Both the position numbers and the translations under genes were made by a program. Positions 1 to 4,132 of a stretch of DNA of 6,639 nucleotides are shown here, piece by piece. This DNA comes from an uncultured Bacteroidales bacterium (GTDB lineage Bacteria > Bacteroidota > Bacteroidia > Bacteroidales > Paludibacteraceae). The notes under the pieces were generated by a model. It made no database searches. It worked only from the letters and a program-made list of their open reading frames with translations, and had not been told where the DNA came from. Each line of letters begins with the position of its first letter. The first letter of the stretch is position 1. The DNA lies in contig CAIYTJ010000231.1 of assembly GCA_903929065.1 (NCBI GenBank), positions 1 through 6,639 of the forward strand. The letters are read 5' to 3'.

Positions 1-362
1 ATTTCATATAATGAACTCATAACCGAACTTATCATTTTCCAGATTGGGTTTTTAACACCATTTGGTCTTGACTGAAGACCAATATTCCTGACAATGACAT
101 TGACTTCTTTTTCTTCTAGCCATTCTAATACCGAAATACAGTCTCCAGTATTACGCCCTAAACGACTGAATTCTTCAATCACTAGTTCTGAAACCTTATT
201 CTCTTCGATTAGCTTTACTAGCTCTTTGGCTTTGTCTCGTTGTTTAAACGGAATAGAACCAGACAATTTATCCAATAAAATTAAATCATATTTGTCATTG
301 TCTGCTGAAAAACGATTCCCAGTCTGGTTGATTGTCGAAACTCTGTTGTATTTTACCTTCAT
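1..362 (-). CDS. Serine recombinase (resolvase/invertase family), N-terminal part, cut by the window edge
   Basis: This is the first 120 residues of a site-specific serine recombinase; the C-terminal half, including the DNA-binding part, lies beyond the left edge. Residues 5-10 read YNRVST, the family signature, placing the nucleophilic serine at residue 9 with Arg7 beside it. An SGS stretch follows at 34-36, and the second active-site arginine cluster is SRLGR at 66-70 (R67, R70), where the usual Asp before the first Arg is Ser. Family members cut both strands through a phosphoserine link and carry out resolution, inversion or integration. The segment between the RVST and SGS motifs is shorter than in gamma-delta resolvase. 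The ATG at 362 is chosen because an in-frame stop lies about 40 bases upstream with no other ATG between, and GGAAG sits four bases before the start. It follows the cargo genes on the same strand after 174 non-coding bases. Whether it is a small resolvase or a larger enzyme cannot be told. Confidence 0.88.
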   Translation of the reverse strand, partial: MKVKYNRVSTINQTGNRFSADNDKYDLILLDKLSGSIPFKQRDKAKELVKLIEENKVSELVIEEFSRLGRNTGDCISVLEWLEEKEVNVIVRNIGLQSRPNGVKNPIWKMISSVMSSLYE

Positions 363-412
363 ATTACTTCCTTTTAAATCACAGAATAAAAGTACGTATT
401 TTTACTGATATA

Positions 413-444
413 TGCAAGTATTTCACGTTAAATTGCACAACAAA
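413..444 (-). promoter_or_regulatory. Weak candidate promoter for the serine recombinase gene
   Basis: On the minus strand a TTTG box (444-441) is followed after 20 bases by TACTTGCA (420-413), an incomplete match to the Bacteroidota TAnnTTTG element. It lies about 50 bases upstream of the recombinase ATG. The upstream box and spacing fit, but the -7 box matches poorly, so this is only a candidate. The gene could also be read through from the cargo genes upstream. Confidence 0.25.
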
Positions 445-445
445 T

Positions 446-479
446 CACTTCCTTTTTTATCAAAATATAAATGGAAGTG
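446..479. repeat. 7-bp inverted repeat between the peptidase-like and serine recombinase genes
   Basis: CACTTCC (446-452) and GGAAGTG (473-479) are perfect inverted arms around a 20-base AT-rich spacer. There is no T-run directly after either arm, so an intrinsic terminator is unlikely. The ACTTCC core recurs just before the serine recombinase start (366-375), and recombination sites of this enzyme class are built from inverted half-sites. A recombinase binding or operator site is possible but unproven. Confidence 0.35.
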
Positions 480-536
480 TCTAAGTAGTATTAACACCAA
501 ATTTGAGGTTATCTTAGTAATTGTGAACGTCTTATT

Positions 537-1136
537 TCAATTTTTCCTTTTGCGAACGAAAATACAAGGTCTTAAAGAGTCTTTAGTCCACCACGTTTTG
601 ACAAATTCATCGATAAAGCAATCACAGGATTCACCTGCTGCATCTAGAGGGAATAGAAGTATTTTTCCAGCATTTAGTCCCCTGAGAGGTGAGAAATGTC
701 CATTTGAAGGATTTCCATTAGGATTAAAAGCCATAATGGGAATGCATTCGTCACTTAATTTATTATTTATTTCTTCAATGGAAATGCTTGGTTGAATAGT
801 TATATTTCTCAACAATTTCAATTCATCAATTATCGGTTTTTCGTATTCATCTAGTGTGCCATATTCATTATTAATATCAAAATCAATATAAACTTCTACA
901 TCAACCAAATCAGTACTTGCAATTGCTAGAGCAGTCCCGAATACATTACTTCCTGCCACAGGATATTCTACTGTTGATATGCCGTCACGAGCTTTTTTAA
1001 TGAATTCATTATAGTCTAAAGTCAATCCAAACTTTTCAAAAACTATACATGCAGAAGCAGTTCCACAGGTGTCATTTGGAAGTTTATTTAAGATATTGTC
1101 TATCTTAATTCGATGGGGGAATGTTGTAATTATCAT
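537..1136 (-). CDS. Small C39-like (papain-fold) cysteine peptidase-like protein
   Basis: This 199-residue protein has the layout of a C39-like cysteine peptidase. An early cysteine begins a helix in NDTCGTASACIVFEKFG (Cys24), matching the DCGPA-type motif of the family. A late GHFSPLRG (His147) is followed 18 residues on by an Asp in FPLDAAG (Asp165), which fits the Cys-His-Asp triad spacing. The Gln that normally sits about six residues before the cysteine is not evident; Asn17 or Lys18 lies there. No signal peptide, membrane segment, ATP-binding cassette domain or bacteriocin exporter neighbour is seen, so a role in processing double-glycine leaders is unlikely and a cytoplasmic location is expected. 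It starts 11 bases after the stop of the PD-(D/E)xK-like gene and is probably cotranscribed and functionally linked with it. Two TW(W) aromatics (181-183) and Cys30, 171, 173 and 191 are also present. It could be a peptidase, a transglutaminase-like or acyltransferase relative, or an inactive fold. The family assignment is from motifs only. Confidence 0.6.
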   Translation of the reverse strand: MIITTFPHRIKIDNILNKLPNDTCGTASACIVFEKFGLTLDYNEFIKKARDGISTVEYPVAGSNVFGTALAIASTDLVDVEVYIDFDINNEYGTLDEYEKPIIDELKLLRNITIQPSISIEEINNKLSDECIPIMAFNPNGNPSNGHFSPLRGLNAGKILLFPLDAAGESCDCFIDEFVKTWWTKDSLRPCIFVRKRKN

Positions 1137-1147
1137 GTTATTTTAGG

Positions 1148-2188
1148 TTAATCAATTAAAGCAGCAGCAGTAATTGAATTATATACAAAAATATCAGGTA
1201 TTATTCCTTCAAGTTCACCATTTTCATTTAACCAAACCTGCCTAAATCCATTAAATAACTCTTTATCGATTTTATGAATTGCATTGGGATTATGAAAAAC
1301 AGAAACGCTTTCTTTCCATTCTTCAATCATAACACCAGGCTTTACATTTTGCTTAAACATCTTAGCAGTTGAATTAGGAGTTGGGTCATATGCCAACCCT
1401 GTTCGATAAATTATAAATTCATCATTTACTAAGCCCTGTTGAAACCCCATTCTGTTAAATTTATGAGGGTCACAATTATTTGTAAAAATAACAGCGCTTA
1501 TATTTTCAACATTTTCCTGACTAAAAAAATTCGAAGGTATCTCTTTTTCGTTAAATGTATGTGTCAGAGTTTTTTTTAAACCTCTTGACTCAAGTCCCTT
1601 CTCTGTAATTTCTGCCTCATGAAATAAACCATATAGGTATTCAATAATCTTTGAATCAGGAAGAAAGTTTGCTATATAATTATGGGAAGGTGTTATCGCA
1701 AACAACAAAGGTTTTTCTTTAACCCATTCTAATTCCCAATACTTCTTGTTAAGTTTTGAGAATAAAACACTACCCATTCTTATTACATAATAATCGATTA
1801 ACTCATTTTGGATTTTTAAATCCTTTTTTTGTATTGACTCATTAATAAATTCAGCAGTATATTTTTCATCTGTCTTTTCGGTTGAAATAGTGGCTTCAAC
1901 ATAAATTTCACTTCCATCTTTTAATAAATGGAAATCAGGTCTATCATAATCATCTTGAATTTCAAAGTTGTTTTCTTTAAAAACCGAAAACAAAAATAAT
2001 TCCCACAACCTTGATTCAAATCCAGTGGTTTGAAATTGTTGAATAAAATTGCCATCTTTATCTTCAAAGTCATCTGCTATTTCTTTAATTATTGCTTTTG
2101 CTGGTTTAAAACCTCCAAATTCGTCAAGTAAAAGAAATTTGTCGTCTAACTTTTCATTTGGTTCAATTCGATTAAATATATCTTTCAT
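1148..2188 (-). CDS. Uncharacterised protein with PD-(D/E)xK nuclease-like N-terminal region
   Basis: The protein has 346 residues and no signal peptide or membrane helix, so it is probably cytoplasmic. Residues 53-100 look like a PD-(D/E)xK core: a helix with an acidic residue (ESRLWELFLF, Glu58/Glu63), then RPDFHLL (Pro84-Asp85), then IYVEAT (Glu98). The Asp-to-Glu spacing of 13 fits the fold, but the Lys expected two residues after Glu98 is Thr100. Other conserved-looking blocks are FSKLNKKYWELEWV (143-156), which could supply a displaced lysine, KPLLFAI (159-165), and a second part around AVIFTNN and KFNRMGFQQG (232-252). From memory these blocks recall a widely scattered family of unnamed proteins in accessory regions; no function is known to me. 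It lies 28 bases after the integrase stop and 11 bases before the peptidase-like gene, so it is the middle of a three-gene run. The ATG at 2188 has an A-rich leader without a Shine-Dalgarno sequence, which is normal in this phylum. Nuclease activity is inferred, not shown. Confidence 0.65.
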   Translation of the reverse strand: MKDIFNRIEPNEKLDDKFLLLDEFGGFKPAKAIIKEIADDFEDKDGNFIQQFQTTGFESRLWELFLFSVFKENNFEIQDDYDRPDFHLLKDGSEIYVEATISTEKTDEKYTAEFINESIQKKDLKIQNELIDYYVIRMGSVLFSKLNKKYWELEWVKEKPLLFAITPSHNYIANFLPDSKIIEYLYGLFHEAEITEKGLESRGLKKTLTHTFNEKEIPSNFFSQENVENISAVIFTNNCDPHKFNRMGFQQGLVNDEFIIYRTGLAYDPTPNSTAKMFKQNVKPGVMIEEWKESVSVFHNPNAIHKIDKELFNGFRQVWLNENGELEGIIPDIFVYNSITAAALID

Positions 2189-2216
2189 GATTTTTTGTTA
2201 TTGGGTTCGTTAAATG

Positions 2217-3617
2217 TCATTTCGCTTTTTTCATAACCATTTCTATTAATATATTCACTTGTTCAATATCCATTTCTTTAATCATGCTAACAAGTTGGGC
2301 TTTGGGGTCACTACCATAACTAAATATTGTACTCATTGCATCATCAGTCTCTTGTGTGGAGAAATCTCCCATGTATGTTTCGGTCTCCTTTAGATTGGAA
2401 TGACCTAATAGGCTTTTATTGATATTATTGCTAATCTTCAAGTCAGCAGCTCTTTTTGCAAAACTATGACGAGCAATGTGCATGGTAAGATTTTCTTCTA
2501 TTCCAACTAATCCACCAATTTCTTTAAGATATTTATCAATTAAGGTGTTTTTACTGTTTACCGTATTAAGTAATTTTACCTTTAGTTCTGGTGAAAGTGT
2601 AGCTATCATTTGTGGAGTGTTTGCCTGTGCATAATCCGCATTTGAATCAAGAAATGGAAAAATATAATCATTGGGCTTGGCTGCATCGTTTTTATAAAGT
2701 TTAATCAATTCAAGTGCTTTGTCATGAATATTGAAATCTTTAAACTTTTCAGCTTTATCCATTTGATAACGAAGTCGCCTTTCTGATGTTAGATTTTTCC
2801 ATCTCATTTGTAATACATCCGCTGCCCTGATACCAGCAAAATAAAATGAAAACAAAAAGCAATTCCTACTATGCCAAATCGGACTATTAACAGACAAGTC
2901 AAGGGTTTCAATTTTTTCAATTTCAGTTATACTCAGTTTTATTTTGTGGGTTGGGGTAGTACCTGCAATCTTAAAATTATCAAATGGATTTAGTTTGTCA
3001 GTAATATCATTTGTTTTCAAATAATTAGTTGTTAATGCCTTGAATGTGTCAAGGAGTTTAACCACATAATTGTTATGTAATAATGCCTTATCCTTTCTTC
3101 TGGTGTTTTCAATAGTTCTTAGATACGTTTCGAACTTTGTCAAAAAGCCTGTAGTGATTTCACTAAATAATAAATCTGATTTATTTAGTGTCTCCAGATA
3201 TTTTTCGAGTTTAATTCTGAGGGTGTTATATTTTTTTGAATTGCGATAATTCCCTTGATTATAAATTTCAGTAGTCCGCAGCTTAGTAAATTCAAGAAAT
3301 GACCCAGACGTTTCACTTGAAACAATGGTGGATTTTATGTTTTCCAGTGATGCTTTATTGTCTGCTTTTAATGTTTGGTACACATCCTTGGCTTTAATAA
3401 GTTCATCTACCAGCATTGCATTATACCTTACATGAAATGGCTCATTTTTTCTAATCCAATTATCATTCTTTGCATTTGCATTAAAATCAGTACGTGATTT
3501 AATATAAACAGATGTTTTTATTCTTTTATGTCGCTTGTCCTGAGTTATCCGAACTTGGACATTATATAAACCATTTTTATTGGGTTTATTATTTAGTTCC
3601 AGATTAAATGTTGTCAT
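2217..3617 (-). CDS. Tyrosine recombinase / phage-type integrase of the Bacteroidota kind
   Basis: This is a 466-residue site-specific tyrosine recombinase that would integrate and excise the element. Domains in order are an arm-type DNA-binding domain (about 1-85, starting TTFNLELNNK), a SAM-like core-binding domain (about 105-205) and the catalytic domain (about 230-425). All expected catalytic residues are visible: Arg264 in AGIRAADVLQMRW, a lysine at 288 or 291 in the beta hairpin, His380 and Arg383 in MHIARHSFAKRA, His406 in LLGHSNLKETETY, and the nucleophile Tyr415. A GTG at 3635 in the same frame would add six residues, but its G is the last base of the promoter -7 box. The ATG at 3617 has AAGGAAG just upstream and was therefore chosen. 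The gene is intact and heads the cargo operon, with the next gene 28 bases away. Its position beside a tRNA-like fragment and terminator fits an integrase sitting next to its attachment site. Confidence 0.95.
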   Translation of the reverse strand: MTTFNLELNNKPNKNGLYNVQVRITQDKRHKRIKTSVYIKSRTDFNANAKNDNWIRKNEPFHVRYNAMLVDELIKAKDVYQTLKADNKASLENIKSTIVSSETSGSFLEFTKLRTTEIYNQGNYRNSKKYNTLRIKLEKYLETLNKSDLLFSEITTGFLTKFETYLRTIENTRRKDKALLHNNYVVKLLDTFKALTTNYLKTNDITDKLNPFDNFKIAGTTPTHKIKLSITEIEKIETLDLSVNSPIWHSRNCFLFSFYFAGIRAADVLQMRWKNLTSERRLRYQMDKAEKFKDFNIHDKALELIKLYKNDAAKPNDYIFPFLDSNADYAQANTPQMIATLSPELKVKLLNTVNSKNTLIDKYLKEIGGLVGIEENLTMHIARHSFAKRAADLKISNNINKSLLGHSNLKETETYMGDFSTQETDDAMSTIFSYGSDPKAQLVSMIKEMDIEQVNILIEMVMKKAK

Positions 3618-3634
3618 AGTTTCTTCCTTTTCCA

Positions 3635-3666
3635 CAAATGTACAAATATTTTATGAGAAAAACAAG
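3635..3666 (-). promoter_or_regulatory. Consensus Bacteroidota promoter for the integrase and cargo operon
   Basis: On the minus strand the -7 element TACATTTG (3642-3635) matches TAnnTTTG exactly. Twenty bases upstream is CTTG (3666-3663), one base off the TTTG box. Transcription would start a few bases past the -7 element, giving a leader of only about 14 bases that contains AAGGAAG before the integrase ATG. No other promoter this good was seen upstream of the two following genes, so this one probably drives all three. Confidence 0.75.
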
Positions 3667-3669
3667 TTC

Positions 3670-3693
3670 TACTGAAACTATTTACTGAAACTA
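3670..3693. repeat. 11-bp tandem direct repeat upstream of the integrase
   Basis: TACTGAAACTA occurs at 3670-3680 and again at 3683-3693, identical, with a 2-base TT spacer. The pair lies immediately upstream of the integrase -33 box. Closely spaced direct repeats next to an integrase gene and its attachment site are the usual form of arm-type integrase binding sites, and a repressor operator is the alternative. Either would let a bound protein control the integrase promoter. The repeat is seen directly; its role is inferred. Confidence 0.6.
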
Positions 3694-3716
3694 ATTCGTT
3701 ATTTGTTTACATCTAT

Positions 3717-3736
3717 TTGCTTTTAATTGCTTTCAA
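3717..3736. repeat. Second tandem direct repeat, 10 bp, near the integrase
   Basis: TTGCTTTTAA (3717-3726) is followed directly by TTGCTTTCAA (3727-3736), with one mismatch. It lies 24 bases beyond the first repeat pair and could be a second class of protein-binding site in the attachment region. In AT-rich DNA a short imperfect repeat can also occur by chance. Confidence 0.35.
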
Positions 3737-3805
3737 CTGTGCGCTATAAGACTATATATTAGGGTATTGAAGATAATGCGAATGAATAAAAATAACGATA
3801 CAAAA

Positions 3806-3822
3806 GTCCCGCTTCGGGTACG
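3806..3822 (+). other. Possible attachment site: tRNA 3'-end-like fragment
   Basis: GTCCCGCTTCGGGTACG resembles the distal T-arm strand (CCCGC) followed by the 3' acceptor strand (TTCGGGT) and a discriminator A of a tRNA. The bases before it do not continue as a T-loop or T-stem (ACAAAAGT precedes it), so no whole tRNA is present. A terminator hairpin begins nine bases later, as is common behind tRNA genes. The simplest reading is an attR: a duplicated tRNA 3' end at the distal junction of an element that integrated into a tRNA. Which tRNA cannot be fixed from this piece, and the matching copy is not in the window. A plain CCCG/CGGG mini-hairpin is the alternative. Confidence 0.4.
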
Positions 3823-3830
3823 AACAAAGA

Positions 3831-3866
3831 AAAATCCTCATAATCATAAGATTGTGAGGATTTTTT
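3831..3866 (+). terminator. Strong intrinsic terminator following the tRNA-like fragment
   Basis: AAAATCCTCA (3831-3840) pairs perfectly with TGAGGATTTT (3855-3864). Inside it a T-G wobble and AATC/GATT extend the stem to 15 pairs around an ATAA loop. A run of six T (3861-3866) follows on the plus strand. The minus strand also ends in a T-rich run, so it may work both ways. It probably belonged to the host tRNA or transcript now split by the element, and it would insulate the element from the backbone. Confidence 0.8.
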
Positions 3867-3946
3867 AATTAAACCGGAACAATTTTAATAAACTTATAAA
3901 AGTTTACTCTGTATAAGAAATCAATGATTAGACTTCAGGCGTTGAG

Positions 3947-3979
3947 TTGGAAACTTAAAATCATTTTGTTGTAAGTTTG
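3947..3979 (+). promoter_or_regulatory. Candidate plus-strand promoter facing recQ's 3' end
   Basis: TAAGTTTG (3972-3979) matches the TAnnTTTG element exactly. TTGG (3947-3950) lies 21 bases upstream as a fair -33 box. No protein gene follows on the plus strand, so if active it would make a short non-coding transcript ending at the hairpin at 4081-4112. The match is to a short degenerate consensus in AT-rich DNA. Confidence 0.35.
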
Positions 3980-3984
3980 CATCT

Positions 3985-4116
3985 TTAGGAAAGCAAAATT
4001 CTTTTTTGGCTGTTTTTTGTTAAGTTGACTTCCACACTTAACTAAGTTACAAAAAAGATTAGTTGAGTCAATTGAAAATAAAACAGGATGTTCAACAATG
4101 AACATCCTGTTTTAAT
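3985..4116 (+). ncRNA. Possible small RNA of about 130 nt, unknown family
   Basis: A consensus-like promoter ends at 3979 and a 14-pair hairpin with a TTT tail lies at 4081-4112, with no open reading frame between. The interval can fold locally: GTTAAGT (4019-4025) pairs with ACTTAAC (4036-4042), and overlapping AACTAA (4040-4045) pairs with TTAGTT (4059-4064), so two exclusive hairpins are possible. I recognise no known RNA family. The transcript would be convergent with recQ and stops just short of its stop codon. It is a hypothesis from signals only. Confidence 0.25.
4081..4112 (-). terminator. Intrinsic terminator of recQ
   Basis: AAACAGGATGTTCA (4081-4094) and TGAACATCCTGTTT (4099-4112) form a perfect 14-pair stem with a four-base loop. 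It lies 20 bases after the recQ stop. On the minus strand the stem ends in TTT and continues as ATTTTC, a fair U-rich tail. The plus-strand side also ends in TTTT, so it can serve transcripts from both directions. Confidence 0.85.
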
Positions 4117-4132
4117 AAGTATTTAAATTGTC

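Larger units (their letters stand above)
3618..4132. other. 515-base non-coding stretch between the integrase and recQ
   Basis: No convincing protein gene is present on either strand. In order the stretch holds the integrase promoter, two sets of short direct repeats (3670-3736), about 70 bases of AT-rich sequence with nothing recognised (3737-3805), a tRNA-3'-end-like motif (3806-3822), an intrinsic terminator (3831-3866), a possible promoter and small RNA on the plus strand (from about 3947), and the recQ terminator (4081-4112). It most likely contains the boundary between the mobile element and the host backbone. Confidence 0.7.

Noticed and set aside
94..408. Open plus-strand frame of 104 codons
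   Set aside because: It is antisense to the serine recombinase, whose RVST and SRLGR motifs are clear; the plus-strand product is Ser-rich and featureless.
446..479. Inverted repeat as terminator of the cargo operon
   Set aside because: The stem is only seven pairs with a 20-base loop and lacks a T-run after it on the minus strand.
412..795. Open plus-strand frame of 127 codons
   Set aside because: It overlaps the peptidase-like gene on the other strand and shows no domain or start signal.
3618..3635. GTG start of the integrase at 3635
   Set aside because: The GTG overlaps the -7 promoter element, so it would lie upstream of the transcript start; the ATG at 3617 has a good ribosome binding site.
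3924..3974. 16-codon plus-strand reading frame
   Set aside because: It is too short and has no Shine-Dalgarno or family resemblance; its stop overlaps the proposed promoter box.
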